Positions 1 to 9,306 are shown, counted from the stretch's first letter. The stretch: DNA of 64,000 nucleotides from CAZEJS01 sp964512645 (GCA_964512645.1 CAZEJS010000012.1:9787-73786); one strand, 5' to 3'. Notes: generated from the sequence alone by a model not told the origin. A program made the numbers and translations.

Positions 1-1
1 C

Positions 2-325
2 GATTCCACTTACCCGACGCCGAGCGGTCCGTGGCCGGGAGCGGGGACTATGGTGGCCGCCGTGTCCACCGGCGGCGGGAAGGATCCGTTCGTAGCCGGC
101 AAGCCCAACCCGTTCATCGTCCGGATGGCGCTCGAGCGGCTGGGAACAACAGCCGCGGAGACACTGCTGATAGGGGACAGGCTCGACAGCGATATCAAGG
201 CCGGCATCGACGCCGGTGTGGACACCCTCCTGGTGCTCACGGGGATTTCCCGGCGCGGGGATATCGACTCCCTGGAGATACGCCCGACCCACGTAAGGAA
301 AGACCTCCCGGGCATCTTCGAGTGA
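2..325 (+). CDS. HAD-superfamily phosphatase, subfamily IIA (NagD-like), 3' part only
   Basis: The frame is open to the left edge, so only the last 107 residues are visible and the real start lies outside the window. The NagD/phosphoglycolate phosphatase subfamily (HAD-IIA) is recognisable from the order of its late motifs: a GAG turn, then GKPNP (motif III lysine), then LLIGDRLDSDI (motif IV acidic residues that hold Mg2+), and an ending with a TGISR segment. Such enzymes hydrolyse small phosphate esters such as phosphoglycolate, sugar phosphates or nucleotides; the substrate cannot be told from this fragment. A GTG-initiated short form from an internal codon is unlikely because the cap domain and motifs I and II would be missing. 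Function class is well supported; the exact substrate is unknown. Confidence 0.85.
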   Translation, partial: DSTYPTPSGPWPGAGTMVAAVSTGGGKDPFVAGKPNPFIVRMALERLGTTAAETLLIGDRLDSDIKAGIDAGVDTLLVLTGISRRGDIDSLEIRPTHVRKDLPGIFE

Positions 326-327
326 CC

Positions 328-355
328 GTGAACAGCGGGGGTGTTGTGTTAAAAT
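328..355 (+). promoter_or_regulatory. Candidate promoter for paaK-ACT-yjbQ
   Basis: A TAAAAT -10 box at 350-355 is preceded by TGT, giving an extended -10 (TGN). A weak -35, GTGAAC, lies 16 bases upstream at 328-333. Transcription would begin near 362, about 35 bases before the paaK start, leaving room for the ribosome-binding site at 382-391. Read by eye only. Confidence 0.4.
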
Positions 356-396
356 ATGGTGCTGTTTTCTAGGGGCTTATCAAGGTGGTGAATCGC

Positions 397-1692
397 GTGT
401 ACAACCCCGCTGTAGAATCGATGGACAGAGACGAGCTCGACCGGCTGCAGCTGGAAAGGCTTCGTGACCTGGCCAAGCGTTGCGAGGAGATGGTCCCCTT
501 CTACCGCATGAAGTTGAGGGAGAGCGGTGTCAGCTGGAAAGACATCGAAACGCTCGAGGATATACAAAAGCTCCCTTTCACCACCAAGGCGGACTTGAGG
601 GACAACTATCCGTTCGGGATGTTCGCCGTGCCCCTCCGGGACATCGTCAGGGTTCACGCCTCTTCCGGAACGACCGGACAGCCAACCGTGGTTGGTTACA
701 CCGACAGGGACATCGACGTGTGGGCGGAGCTGGTGGCCCGCTCGCTGGTGTCGTGCAAGGCGGACAGTTCGGACGTGGTCCAGGTGGCGTACGGCTACGG
801 GCTGTTTACCGGAGGCCTGGGGCTGCACTACGGCACTGAGAAACTGGGCGCATCGGTCATTCCAATATCGGGGGGTAACACCAAGAGACAGATCCGTATG
901 ATGGCGGATCTGGGGACGACTGTCCTCTGCTGCACCCCGTCCTATGCCCTGTTCATGGGTGAGACCGCCCAGGAAATGGGGATCGACTTCAGGCAGCTCA
1001 AGCTGAAATCCGGGGTCTTTGGCGCGGAACCGTGGAGCGACAGCATGCGGAACAAGATAGAGCGACTCCTCAACCTCTCCGCTTATGATATCTACGGGCT
1101 GTCAGAGGTAATGGGACCGGGGGTGTCCATCGAGTGCGAGTACAAGAACGGACTCCACATCTTCGAGGACGCCTTCATAGCCGAGGCGATCAACCCCGCC
1201 ACCGGGGAAGCCGTGGCGCCAGGACAGGAGGGGGAGCTGGTCTTTACCACGATCAACAAGTTCGGGATGCCGCTCATTCGGTATCGCACCAGGGACATCA
1301 CGATCCTCGACCGGCAGCCGTGCCCGTGCGGCAGGACTCACGTGCGGATGAAGAGGGTCATGGGGCGTTCGGACGACATGCTTATCATCAGGGGCGTCAA
1401 CGTCTTCCCGTCGCAGATCGAGACGGTCCTCATGCAGATCGAAGGGATATCCCCGCACTACCAGATCATCGTCGAACGCGAGGGCGGGCTCGACCTTCTG
1501 GAGCTGCAGGTCGAGGTCTCCGAGGAGCTCTTCTCTGACCGCATACGTGGCCTCGAGGAACTCCAGGGGTTAATCCGGTCCGAGATCGAGAGCTACCTGG
1601 GCATCGGGGTCAAGGTCATGCTCATGGAGCCGCGTTCGATCCCCAGGAGCGAGGGAAAGGCCGTGCGCGTGGTGGACAACCGGGATATCTAG
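397..1692 (+). CDS. paaK: Phenylacetate-CoA ligase family protein (AMP-forming)
   Basis: Adenylate-forming enzyme of the phenylacetate-CoA ligase (PaaK) family, 431 residues, which is the normal length. It would activate an aryl carboxylic acid with ATP and join it to CoA in the cytoplasm. The P-loop-like AMP-binding motif SSGTTGQPT lies near residue 90, the YGLSE segment near residue 230, and the small C-terminal lid domain begins around the [15 protein letters not shown] stretch. In anaerobes and archaea such genes are commonly paired with an ACT-domain protein, as here, and may act on indoleacetate or phenylacetate formed from amino-acid fermentation. The GTG at 397 is preferred over the in-frame GTGs at 385 and 388 because AAGGTGGTGA at 382-391 is a near-perfect ribosome-binding site 6-8 bases before it, and the resulting N-terminus (MYNPAVE) matches family members. 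The substrate is not determined. Confidence 0.9.
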   Translation: MYNPAVESMDRDELDRLQLERLRDLAKRCEEMVPFYRMKLRESGVSWKDIETLEDIQKLPFTTKADLRDNYPFGMFAVPLRDIVRVHASSGTTGQPTVVGYTDRDIDVWAELVARSLVSCKADSSDVVQVAYGYGLFTGGLGLHYGTEKLGASVIPISGGNTKRQIRMMADLGTTVLCCTPSYALFMGETAQEMGIDFRQLKLKSGVFGAEPWSDSMRNKIERLLNLSAYDIYGLSEVMGPGVSIECEYKNGLHIFEDAFIAEAINPATGEAVAPGQEGELVFTTINKFGMPLIRYRTRDITILDRQPCPCGRTHVRMKRVMGRSDDMLIIRGVNVFPSQIETVLMQIEGISPHYQIIVEREGGLDLLELQVEVSEELFSDRIRGLEELQGLIRSEIESYLGIGVKVMLMEPRSIPRSEGKAVRVVDNRDI

Positions 1693-1701
1693 GGGGTACA
1701 G

Positions 1702-2133
1702 ATGCCGGTCAAGCAGATATCAGTCTTTCTGGAGAACAAGTCCGGCAGGCTGCTCGACGTGACGCGCAGCCTCGGTGAAGCGGGAGTCAATATACGCGCC
1801 ATGTGTGTCGCGGATACCAGCGAATTCGGAGTGGTGCGGTTGATAGTCGACAACCCGGACAGGGCTCACGACAGCCTCAAGGAACACGGGTTCACGGTCA
1901 AGGAGACAACGGTTGTGGCCGTCGAAGTGGCCGACGTACCGGGAGGCTTGAGCAAGGTCATGTCTCCTCTGGTGGAGCAGGAGATGAACATAGAGTATCT
2001 CTACTGCTTCCTGGAGAAGGCCGGCGACGCCGCTATAGTGATTCTCAGGGTTGAGGAGGCCGAGCAGGCTGTCGGCGCCCTCAACGTCGCCGGTTTCCGG
2101 GTGATCCCCGCCGACGAGCTCTACTCCATGTGA
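1702..2133 (+). CDS. Tandem ACT-domain protein
   Basis: This 143-residue protein is built entirely of two ACT domains, about residues 3-70 and 72-143. Each starts with the typical ISVFLENKSGRL or VVAVEVADVPGGL strand and turn. ACT domains bind amino acids or related ligands and regulate partner enzymes. The gene lies 9 bases after paaK with its own GGGGTACAG ribosome-binding region, and paaK-ACT pairs recur in anaerobic bacteria and archaea. The protein is therefore probably a ligand sensor or regulatory partner of the CoA ligase. No enzyme or DNA-binding domain is visible. The ligand is unknown; an aromatic or branched-chain amino acid is a guess from context. Confidence 0.85.
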   Translation: MPVKQISVFLENKSGRLLDVTRSLGEAGVNIRAMCVADTSEFGVVRLIVDNPDRAHDSLKEHGFTVKETTVVAVEVADVPGGLSKVMSPLVEQEMNIEYLYCFLEKAGDAAIVILRVEEAEQAVGALNVAGFRVIPADELYSM

Positions 2134-2141
2134 GCGGGCGC

Positions 2142-2561
2142 ATGGCGGTAATCCGCGAGAGCTTCCGTATTTCCACCCGTGGCGACGCCGACGTCGTCGA
2201 CGTCACATCGGAGGTTTCCGAGGCGCTGCGGAGGTCCGGAGTGGATTCCGGCGTGGTCACCGTGTTCGTCCCCGGGGCCACCGGGGCGGTCACCACCATA
2301 GAATACGAACCAGGACTGGTCGAGGACATCGATGAGCTCTTCGAGCGGATCGCCCCCCGCGGACGCGACTATCATCACGATCTCAGGTGGAAGGACGGCA
2401 ACGGACATTCCCACGTACGCGCCTCGCTCCTGGGGCCTTCTATCGCGGTGCCTTTCAACGCGGGCAGGCTGGAGCTCGGCATATGGCAGCAGATCGTCGT
2501 GGTGGATTTCGACAACAGGCCCCGCGACAGAGAGGTCGTCTGCCAGGTCATGGGGGAGTGA
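2142..2561 (+). CDS. yjbQ: YjbQ family protein (UPF0047)
   Basis: Small protein of 139 residues matching the YjbQ/UPF0047 family over its whole length. The conserved TGAVTTIEYEPGL segment and the GNGHSHVRASLLG stretch with its paired histidines are present. Family members form trimers and have been reported to have weak thiamine-phosphate synthase activity, but the physiological role is unsettled. The ATG at 2142 gives a family-like N-terminus; a GTG at 2130 overlapping the previous stop codon would add four residues and cannot be excluded. The gene sits at the end of the paaK-ACT run, and its last 14 bases overlap the convergent M28 gene. Confidence 0.85.
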   Translation: MAVIRESFRISTRGDADVVDVTSEVSEALRRSGVDSGVVTVFVPGATGAVTTIEYEPGLVEDIDELFERIAPRGRDYHHDLRWKDGNGHSHVRASLLGPSIAVPFNAGRLELGIWQQIVVVDFDNRPRDREVVCQVMGE

Positions 2562-3813
2562 GCACGTCCTCCTGCTGGGGCGCATCCGCTTCCCGGGGTT
2601 TTTCTCGCTCCTCCCGATGGGGCCTGCGGCCCCTGAGTTTCTTCGCTGAAGCACGGTCGATCTCGTCAACAAGAGAACAGATGAGCTTCGCGGCTCTCTC
2701 CAGGGAAGCCCTTTCGATTGTGTCGAGGGTGTCTTCCTTGTTGCGCCAGCCCGGGTAAGTTCCGCCGTCTACCCCTCCAATGGTGATAGCGCGATAGCCG
2801 CGCACCATGGCCGCCATCCCGTCGCTCTTCTTCACCCTGCATTTGCCCTTGCCGAGGTCGATCCTGCTCGACCCGGCCGCCGCGGCAGAAGCCATCCTTT
2901 TGAGCTTCCTGGAACTATGGAAACCGAACATGGGCCCCTCCCGGGTGATGACTTTCGTCTGCCCCACGCCGCAGTGGTCGATGTTGATGTAGTAAGCGCT
3001 GTGAAGCTGATGCCGGTGTCGGCGCAGGAAGGCTACCATCCCCCGCGCGCCTGCTGAAGACCGGCCGGTCGCAACACCCCAGACCTCGGTGTGCTCGGGC
3101 ACGTTGCCGGCCACGTGTTCCATTGCCGACATCATCGCCGCGAGGCCGGATGCGTTGTCGTTGGCGCCGGCCGTATACCGCCCCCGGGTCTCCCCGAACA
3201 TCAGCAACGCAGCGAAGAAAAGAAGGTAGAGGGCGAACGGAGAGGTGAAGAACCAGACGAGTTGCACGGTATCTTCGCTGATCTTGGTCAGGTCCGCCCC
3301 GACTCCGAAGAAGCCGAGGAGGACAATGGCAATAATGCATACGAAAGAGAGTACGTAGAGCAGGCGGTAAGCGCGTGAGATATGCCTGCGGCCCGTGGGA
3401 GAGCTCTTGGCGCTGTCGTAGTTCGCCACCAGGACCACCCTTTCGCGGGTGGGTCCGGCGGAACGGACCCGGCCGACGACGTTGGACGCGCCGCTGTGGG
3501 GCATCAGGCGGGAGATCGTGGCCCACGTGTACGTCTCCATCTGGAAGACAAAAAAGACAAAAAGCGATATTGCGAGGCTGGCAGGCTCGCTCAACTCGAA
3601 GACGAGATACGAGGCGATTGCAAGGAGGAAGAGCACGATGAGGGCAGGCGTGTCGGACTTCCAGGTAGAGAAGTTCTCCATCTCGACCTCGAGGTCCCAG
3701 TCGCGGAACGTGCGCATAACGTAAGAAGCGGCGGCAGCCTCGCCGTCGCTTCCGGCCCCCCTGGACCCTATACGCTTGGAGAGGTACAGGGCGTGCTTGC
3801 TCGGCATCTCCAT
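2548..3813 (-). CDS. Membrane M28-family peptidase homologue, catalytic residues lost
   Basis: The protein has 421 residues and the fold signature of M28 zinc aminopeptidases, with two pairs of hydrophobic helices inserted (about residues 56-90, 150-172 and 186-206). The usual metal site is broken. The first ligand motif (A-H-x-D) reads ANYDS at 130-134, with Asn for His. The catalytic Glu-Glu pair (GEE) reads GRSS at 250-253. The last His ligand before the EDTLD segment is absent, replaced by GWRNK. The bridging Asp in GANDNASG (219) and the Asp in NIDHCG (279) remain. I infer a membrane pseudo-peptidase with a binding or scaffolding role rather than an active enzyme. The C-terminal tail (about 385-421) is charged and probably disordered. 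The gene runs against its neighbours and has its own promoter directly abutting the ATG. Confidence 0.8.
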   Translation of the reverse strand: MEMPSKHALYLSKRIGSRGAGSDGEAAAASYVMRTFRDWDLEVEMENFSTWKSDTPALIVLFLLAIASYLVFELSEPASLAISLFVFFVFQMETYTWATISRLMPHSGASNVVGRVRSAGPTRERVVLVANYDSAKSSPTGRRHISRAYRLLYVLSFVCIIAIVLLGFFGVGADLTKISEDTVQLVWFFTSPFALYLLFFAALLMFGETRGRYTAGANDNASGLAAMMSAMEHVAGNVPEHTEVWGVATGRSSAGARGMVAFLRRHRHQLHSAYYINIDHCGVGQTKVITREGPMFGFHSSRKLKRMASAAAAGSSRIDLGKGKCRVKKSDGMAAMVRGYRAITIGGVDGGTYPGWRNKEDTLDTIERASLERAAKLICSLVDEIDRASAKKLRGRRPHREEREKPREADAPQQEDVLTPP

Positions 3814-3819
3814 GCGGCT

Positions 3820-3828
3820 ATTCTAGCA
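3820..3828 (-). promoter_or_regulatory. Extended -10 promoter, leaderless arrangement, for the M28 homologue
   Basis: On the minus strand the sequence reads TGC-TAGAAT followed by six bases and then the ATG at 3813. With normal spacing the transcript would start on the A of that ATG. There is no ribosome-binding site between. The -35 region (near 3843-3848) is poor, which extended -10 promoters tolerate. Confidence 0.5.
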
Positions 3829-3967
3829 CAGGCGTCCGGGCCTCCAGCGGGCTGTGGCGAACACTCAAGCTGTACGGTCAGTGGCACCTTCTGTAAAATG
3901 GTAACGACCTTGCGAGGCCCGTTCATGGGGGCCGTGACGACGGAGCCGGACCACAGATCTGTTGGGT

Positions 3968-5854
3968 GTGTTGAAAGAAGAACCTTCTATCCTCGCCAGC
4001 GTGAACTCTCCGCGAGACCTGCGGATTCTCGACGGATCCGAGCTCGAGCGCCTTGCCGGAGAGATCCGCAGCCTGATCATCGAAACCACCAGCACTACCG
4101 GTGGGCACGTGGCCTCGAGCCTCGGCGCGGTTGAACTGGCCATCGCCATACACCGGGCGCTCGATTCCCCGAGGGACAAGGTGATCTGGGACGTGGGTCA
4201 TCAGGCTTACGCGCACAAGATAATCACCGGCAGGCGGGACCGTTTCTGCACGCTCAGGCAGTTCGGGGGAATAAGCGGTTTTCCCAGGAGGGCCGAGTGT
4301 TCCCATGATACGGTGAACAGCGGCCATTCCGGCACCGCGATCAGCTACGGGTTGGGGCTGGCCCTGGCCAGGGACCTGCTCAGGCAGGACTACGCGATCT
4401 GTGCCGTCATCGGAGACGGATCGATGACCTCTGGAATAGCCTACGAGGCAATGAACCAGGCGGGGCAACAGCTTAAATCCAACATGATAATTATCCTCAA
4501 CGATAACGAGATGTCCATTTCCCAGAACGTGGGCGGATTGGCCGCTTATCTGTCGAGGCTCAGGATAAAGCCAGGATACACTCACTTCAAGGAGGAGCTC
4601 GAGGACGTCCTCAAGACCATGCCCGGGCTCGGCGACGGAATCATCAAGGTCGCGTCACACCTCAAGGACACGATCACCCACGCCCTGGTCCCCGGGACCA
4701 TGTTCGACGCCCTGGGGCTTAAATACGTCGGTCCCATTGACGGGCATAACATCCTCGAGGTCGAGGAGACGATAAGGGAAGCCCGTGACATCCAGAGCCC
4801 GGTGCTCGTACACGCCATTACGTTGAAAGGGAAAGGCTACGCGCCTGCCGAGCGTCGTCCCGACGAATTCCACGGGGTTTCGTCGTTCGACCGCGAGAGC
4901 GGAGTCATAGGAGGCGGGGAAGGCCCACGTTCGTTCACCGACGCGTTTTCCGACGCGATGGTCCGGCTCGGGCGCGAAAGGCCCAGGCTGGTAGCCGTCA
5001 CCGCCGCTATGAAACTGGGCACCGGCCTCGACGCTTTCAGCAGGAGGTTCCCCGGGAGGTTCTACGACGTCGGCATCGCCGAGCAGCTCGCGGTGAACAT
5101 GGCGGCCGGGCTGGCCATCGGCGGCCTGGAGCCGGTGGTCGCGATATACTCCACGTTCCTTCAGCGTGCGTTCGATCAGTTGTCGCAGGAGGTGTGCATG
5201 CACGACCTCGGGGTGCTTTTTGCCGTAGACAGGGCGGGCCTTGTCGGACAGGACGGGGCGACGCACCACGGCTACTTCGACGTGTCCTACCTGCGGACGC
5301 TCCCGAACATGACGGTCATGGCGCCCGGGAGTGCCTCTGAACTGGAAGCCATGCTGAGGTTCGGGCTCGAACTGGGACGCCCGGCGGCGGTAAGGTTCCC
5401 GCGTGGAGAAGCCGTGGAGGTCGAGGGGGCCGGAGGAGCTCCGCTCGAGCTGGGAAAGAGCGAAAAGGTCAGGGATGGTTCGAGAGTGGCCCTGTTCGCC
5501 CTCGGCGACATGTTGAAGGCGGCGATCGAGGCGGCGGACCTGCTCGAGGAACAGGGTATCTCCACCGCCGTGATAAACGCGAGGTTCGCCAAGCCGATAG
5601 ACCAGGAACTGCTCGTGGCGCAGTGCGACGGCCTGGAACTCGTTGTGACCATCGAGGACAACACGGTCGTCGGAGGCTACGGGCAAGCCGTGGAAGACAT
5701 ACTGTCGCGGAGGCTGCGAGGAGTGCCGGTCCTGGTCGAAGGCCTGCCGGATTCCTTCATCGAACACGGGTCCTGTTCGGAGTTGTTCGCGATGACGGGT
5801 CTTACGCCCGGGGACATTGCGGCGGACGTCAGCGCGGCGCTCGTCAAGGCATGA
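3968..5854 (+). CDS. dxs: 1-deoxy-D-xylulose-5-phosphate synthase
   Basis: First enzyme of the MEP isoprenoid pathway: it condenses pyruvate and glyceraldehyde 3-phosphate using thiamine diphosphate. The 628-residue length is normal. The N-terminal domain has GHVASSLG and a complete thiamine diphosphate/Mg motif, GDG at 149-151 and NDN at 178-180. A transketolase-like pyrimidine-binding domain and C-terminal domain follow (GIAEQLAVNMAAGLA, then VTIEDNTVVGGYGQAV). The start is uncertain: no good ribosome-binding site is present. GTG 3968 is used; TTG 3962 and GTG 4001 are alternatives. A TAAAAT box at 3894-3899 may be its -10. The stop codon overlaps the tlyA ATG (ATGA), as in many actinobacterial and clostridial dxs-tlyA pairs. 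Confidence 0.95.
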   Translation: MLKEEPSILASVNSPRDLRILDGSELERLAGEIRSLIIETTSTTGGHVASSLGAVELAIAIHRALDSPRDKVIWDVGHQAYAHKIITGRRDRFCTLRQFGGISGFPRRAECSHDTVNSGHSGTAISYGLGLALARDLLRQDYAICAVIGDGSMTSGIAYEAMNQAGQQLKSNMIIILNDNEMSISQNVGGLAAYLSRLRIKPGYTHFKEELEDVLKTMPGLGDGIIKVASHLKDTITHALVPGTMFDALGLKYVGPIDGHNILEVEETIREARDIQSPVLVHAITLKGKGYAPAERRPDEFHGVSSFDRESGVIGGGEGPRSFTDAFSDAMVRLGRERPRLVAVTAAMKLGTGLDAFSRRFPGRFYDVGIAEQLAVNMAAGLAIGGLEPVVAIYSTFLQRAFDQLSQEVCMHDLGVLFAVDRAGLVGQDGATHHGYFDVSYLRTLPNMTVMAPGSASELEAMLRFGLELGRPAAVRFPRGEAVEVEGAGGAPLELGKSEKVRDGSRVALFALGDMLKAAIEAADLLEEQGISTAVINARFAKPIDQELLVAQCDGLELVVTIEDNTVVGGYGQAVEDILSRRLRGVPVLVEGLPDSFIEHGSCSELFAMTGLTPGDIAADVSAALVKA

Positions 5855-6639
5855 ACAAGAGGCTCGACCAGCACCTCGCGGACGAGGGCCTCTTCGAAAG
5901 CCGCGAGCGCGCCAGGGCGGCGGTGATGGAGGGCGATGTTCGTGTCGACGGCAGTAGCGACGTGAAGCCCGGCACGCGGCTCAAGGGCGGCGAGAAGATA
6001 ACCGTCGAGGACCGAAAGCCCGATTTCGTCAGTCGCGGAGGTCTGAAACTGGCGGGGGCGCTGGAAGACCTTGGACTGGACGTGAGCGGCGTGGACGCGC
6101 TCGACGTAGGGGCTTCAACCGGGGGGTTTACCGACTGCCTGCTTCAGCGGGGGGCTGCAAGAGTCATCGCGCTCGATGTAGGGCGAGGGCAGCTCCACTG
6201 GAAGCTGAGACAGGACGCGCGGGTGACCGTCATCGAGCGGCTCAACGCCCGCAGGCTCGCACCCGGCGATCTTCCGTGGGCCCCGGGGTTCGCGACCGTG
6301 GATGTTTCCTTCATATCGCTCGCGAAGGTCGTCCTGCCGGTGGCGAAAACGCTCCTGCCCGGCGGGCGGCTCCTCACACTGGTGAAACCGCAGTTCGAAG
6401 CGGGCAAAGGAGGCGCCCCCGGGGGCGTCGTCAGGGACGATTCGACGCTCCGGGAAGTGCTTTTCTCGATGCGCGACTTGATGACACGCCATGGACTCAC
6501 GGCCGTGGACTTGACGCCGTCACGCATAAGAGGGCCAAAAGGGAACGCGGAATTCTTCCTCCTGGTCGACACGACTCCGGGGGTGCAGGTAACCGAACGG
6601 ATGATAGAACAGGCGATAACGAACGCGCCGCCGAGGTGA
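5851..6639 (+). CDS. tlyA: TlyA family rRNA 2'-O-ribose methyltransferase
   Basis: The protein has 262 residues. An S4 RNA-binding domain (residues 1-60, RLDQHLADEGLFESRERA) is followed by an FtsJ-type SAM-dependent methyltransferase domain, whose motif I is ALDVGASTGGFTDC near residue 85. TlyA methylates 16S and 23S rRNA in mycobacteria (C1409 and C1920), which makes ribosomes sensitive to capreomycin; some homologues are called haemolysins for historical reasons. VKPQFEAGKG and the C-terminal GPKGNAEFFL segment are typical. The ATG overlaps the dxs stop by four bases, so translation is probably coupled. It is followed by nadK and recN, the standard actinobacterial order. Confidence 0.93.
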   Translation: MNKRLDQHLADEGLFESRERARAAVMEGDVRVDGSSDVKPGTRLKGGEKITVEDRKPDFVSRGGLKLAGALEDLGLDVSGVDALDVGASTGGFTDCLLQRGAARVIALDVGRGQLHWKLRQDARVTVIERLNARRLAPGDLPWAPGFATVDVSFISLAKVVLPVAKTLLPGGRLLTLVKPQFEAGKGGAPGGVVRDDSTLREVLFSMRDLMTRHGLTAVDLTPSRIRGPKGNAEFFLLVDTTPGVQVTERMIEQAITNAPPR

Positions 6640-6665
6640 AACGTGCTGGAAGGACTGGAGGTTTT

Positions 6666-7553
6666 ATGGGACAGGGCATGCCGCGTTTCGAGCGTATCTT
6701 GATTGTCCCGCACGTCCGGAAACCCGCGATCGGCGAGACCGTGCTGAAAGTCGGGACCTGGCTGGAGGCTCACGGTGCCTCGTACTTCCTGCTGCCCGAT
6801 GACGTCGCGGCGCTGGGACTAGACCTTCCCGGTGTCACGCTCGCGGACGTGGAGCCGCCGGATCTCGCGGTTGTTCTCGGGGGGGACGGGACCATGCTGC
6901 GGGCGGTGGACATCCTCTGGGACGCGGACGTGCCGCTGCTGGGCATCAACATCGGCAAGATGGGCTTCCTGACAGCGGCTGAAGCGCACCAGGCGGAGCA
7001 GGCCCTCTCCGATGTCTTCGACGGAAAATTCCGCGTGAGCGAGCGGATGCCGGTAGGGTGTACGCTGGAGGCCGGAGGGTCCCGCAGAGGTTTTCACGCG
7101 CTCAACGAAATAGTCATCGGGAAACTCGTGCAGGAGAGGCTCATCCACCTGTCCACTTACATCAACGGCGAGTTCTTCATGAGATACTCTGGCGACGGGC
7201 TTATCTTCGCGAGCAGCACCGGTTCGACAGCCTACTCGCTCTCCGCCGGCGGCCCTATCGTGACTCCCCGGGCCAATTGCCTCCTGCTGACTCCGATATG
7301 CGCGCACATGCTTTTCAGCCGGCCGATGGTGCTGGACTCCGGCGACAGAGTGAAAGTGTCCGTGGAGGGCGATCCGGAGAGGCTTTCGCTGAGCGTGGAC
7401 GGGAGGGTTGACGTGGAGGTGCCTCATGGGGCGTCGATCGAGTTCTACGGGTTGGGCGAGCGGGTGAAGATACTCGAGTTCACCGGGACCACTTTCTACG
7501 GGACGGTGCGCCGGAAGTTCCTGAGCCCGCCGGTCTGCGGCGATATCCAGTAG
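6666..7553 (+). CDS. nadK: NAD kinase (ATP/polyphosphate-dependent)
   Basis: This enzyme phosphorylates NAD+ to NADP+ in the cytoplasm. It has 295 residues, typical for the family. The GGDGT motif that binds the phosphate donor is at residues 72-76, followed by LNEIVIG and the GSTAYSLSAGGP segment that forms the nucleotide site. The open frame extends far upstream inside tlyA, but the ATG at 6666 is preceded by GGAGG at a suitable distance (about 6656-6660), and the protein then begins with the expected ILIVPHVRKP strand. It sits 26 bases after tlyA and 10 bases before recN, within one transcription unit. Confidence 0.95.
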   Translation: MGQGMPRFERILIVPHVRKPAIGETVLKVGTWLEAHGASYFLLPDDVAALGLDLPGVTLADVEPPDLAVVLGGDGTMLRAVDILWDADVPLLGINIGKMGFLTAAEAHQAEQALSDVFDGKFRVSERMPVGCTLEAGGSRRGFHALNEIVIGKLVQERLIHLSTYINGEFFMRYSGDGLIFASSTGSTAYSLSAGGPIVTPRANCLLLTPICAHMLFSRPMVLDSGDRVKVSVEGDPERLSLSVDGRVDVEVPHGASIEFYGLGERVKILEFTGTTFYGTVRRKFLSPPVCGDIQ

Positions 7554-7563
7554 GGAGGCGCCG

Positions 7564-9306
7564 GTGCTTTTCAGCCTCAAGGTCGAGAACCTGGCGGTGG
7601 TCGAAAGCGTGGAAGTGACGTTTACCGGAGGCCTCAATGTGCTCTCCGGCGAGACCGGCGCAGGCAAGACCGTGCTTGTCGGCGCCATGTCGTTGCTCCT
7701 GGGCGACAGGGCGGAGCCGTCGTTGGTGCGGGCAGGCGCCGGGGAGGCGGTCCTGGAGGCGGTGTTCGACCTCGAGGACGAACAAGAGGCGCGAGAACAA
7801 CTCGCAAGCCTCGGCTACCTCGAAGAAGGCGAAGACGAACTGGTCCTGTGGAGACGCATCGCGCGCGAGGGGAAGAGCAGGTGTACCGTCAACGGCAGGA
7901 GCTGCCCGGTTTCCACCCTCGCGGAGGTAGGGGGTGTTCTTGTCGAGGTGCACGGCCAGAACGCGCATCAGGCGCTCCTGAGCCAGAGGACACACATCGC
8001 TTACCTGGACAGGTACGCGGGGCACGACCACCTGCAGGAGCTTTCCGCCTACCATGATAAGCATGCGCTGATGCTCTCCCTCCGGGCTGAGAAGGAACGG
8101 ATGGACGGAGTGCGGGGCGGAGGAGCGCGCGAGTTGGAGTTGCTGTCACACGAGGTCGGCGAGCTCCAGGCGGCGAAGCTCGTCCCGGGTGAACTGGAGG
8201 AGCTGGAAGAGAGGGCAGGGAGGCTCAGGCACGCATCGGAGCTGTGGGAGCTCGCAAAGAACGCTACAGCGAGCCTGGCCGATGGAGACGAATTGCAGCC
8301 GTCGGTGCTGGGGCTCCTGACGGGCGCGGCGCGGGACCTCGCGCAGATGGCCCGGCGCGACTCCTCGCTCTCCGGGACGGCCTCGAGGCTGGAGTCGCTG
8401 GGCCTCGAGGTGGAGGATGTGGCGGCCGAGATAGAGAAGTACGCCGGCGCCCTGGAGACAGACCCGTCCGAACTGGCTGAGCTCGAGGCGCGCCTGAGCG
8501 TGTTGAAGGAGATCGCGAGGAAGTACGGGGGGACGCTGGAGAGCGCTATCGAGTATTCGCGGAGCGCCAGGGGCCGCCTAGAGGAGATCGAAAGCATCGA
8601 AGAGCGGCGGGTGGCTATCGGCCGCGAGATCGACGAGGTCGCCGCGGAGTGCGTGCGTGCTGCCCGGGGGCTGTCCGAGGGCAGGTCGAGGGCGGCGCAA
8701 TCGCTCGCGCGTGATGTCCGAGCCCAGATGGAGGGCCTCGGGCTGGAGAGAGCGGCGTTCGAGGTGAACGTGGAGACCTGTGACCTCGACGCGCAGGGGA
8801 CGCAGGCCGCTGTGGCCGGGCTCGGCGCTGAGGGTGGCGACCGCGTGGAGTTCATGTTCTCTCCCGATGGTCCGGGTTCGCTCTCGCCCCTGCGCAAGAT
8901 AGCGTCGGGCGGAGAGATGTCACGGGTGATGCTGGCGTTGAAAATCGTCCTGGCCGGCGCGGACCGGCTGCCGGTCCTCGTGTACGACGAGGTTGACGCC
9001 GGCATTGGCGGCGAGACGGCGGGGACCATCGCCGAGAAGCTGTTCGAGCTGACGAGGTACCACCAGGTCTTCTGCGTGACCCACCTGCCGCAGATAGCCG
9101 TTTTTGCGGACCGGCAGTACGCGGTCGTAAAAAGAACCGGGCATGGAGCCCCGCGCGCGGACATGGTAGCGCTGGAGGGGAAAGAGAGGGTCTCCGAGAT
9201 ATGCAGGATGCTGGGAGACGCTACCGGCAGGGAAGCCACCGCGCGGCACGCGGTGGACATCCTCGACCTTGCAGCACGGAAGAAGAAGGCCCTCCGGCCG
9301 GGCTAG
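7564..9306 (+). CDS. recN: DNA repair protein RecN
   Basis: SMC-like ATPase that acts at DNA double-strand breaks. It has 580 residues. The N-terminal Walker A (SGETGAGKT) lies near residues 28-36. A long coiled-coil rich in Glu, Leu and Arg fills the middle (about 160-370). The C-terminal ABC half carries the signature IASGGEMSRVMLALK and Walker B (LVYDEVDAGIGG), then CVTHLPQIA, characteristic of RecN. The GTG start follows GGGAGGCGCC. It completes the tlyA-nadK-recN group. No LexA-type operator was seen upstream, as expected for an internal operon gene. Confidence 0.95.
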   Translation: MLFSLKVENLAVVESVEVTFTGGLNVLSGETGAGKTVLVGAMSLLLGDRAEPSLVRAGAGEAVLEAVFDLEDEQEAREQLASLGYLEEGEDELVLWRRIAREGKSRCTVNGRSCPVSTLAEVGGVLVEVHGQNAHQALLSQRTHIAYLDRYAGHDHLQELSAYHDKHALMLSLRAEKERMDGVRGGGARELELLSHEVGELQAAKLVPGELEELEERAGRLRHASELWELAKNATASLADGDELQPSVLGLLTGAARDLAQMARRDSSLSGTASRLESLGLEVEDVAAEIEKYAGALETDPSELAELEARLSVLKEIARKYGGTLESAIEYSRSARGRLEEIESIEERRVAIGREIDEVAAECVRAARGLSEGRSRAAQSLARDVRAQMEGLGLERAAFEVNVETCDLDAQGTQAAVAGLGAEGGDRVEFMFSPDGPGSLSPLRKIASGGEMSRVMLALKIVLAGADRLPVLVYDEVDAGIGGETAGTIAEKLFELTRYHQVFCVTHLPQIAVFADRQYAVVKRTGHGAPRADMVALEGKERVSEICRMLGDATGREATARHAVDILDLAARKKKALRPG

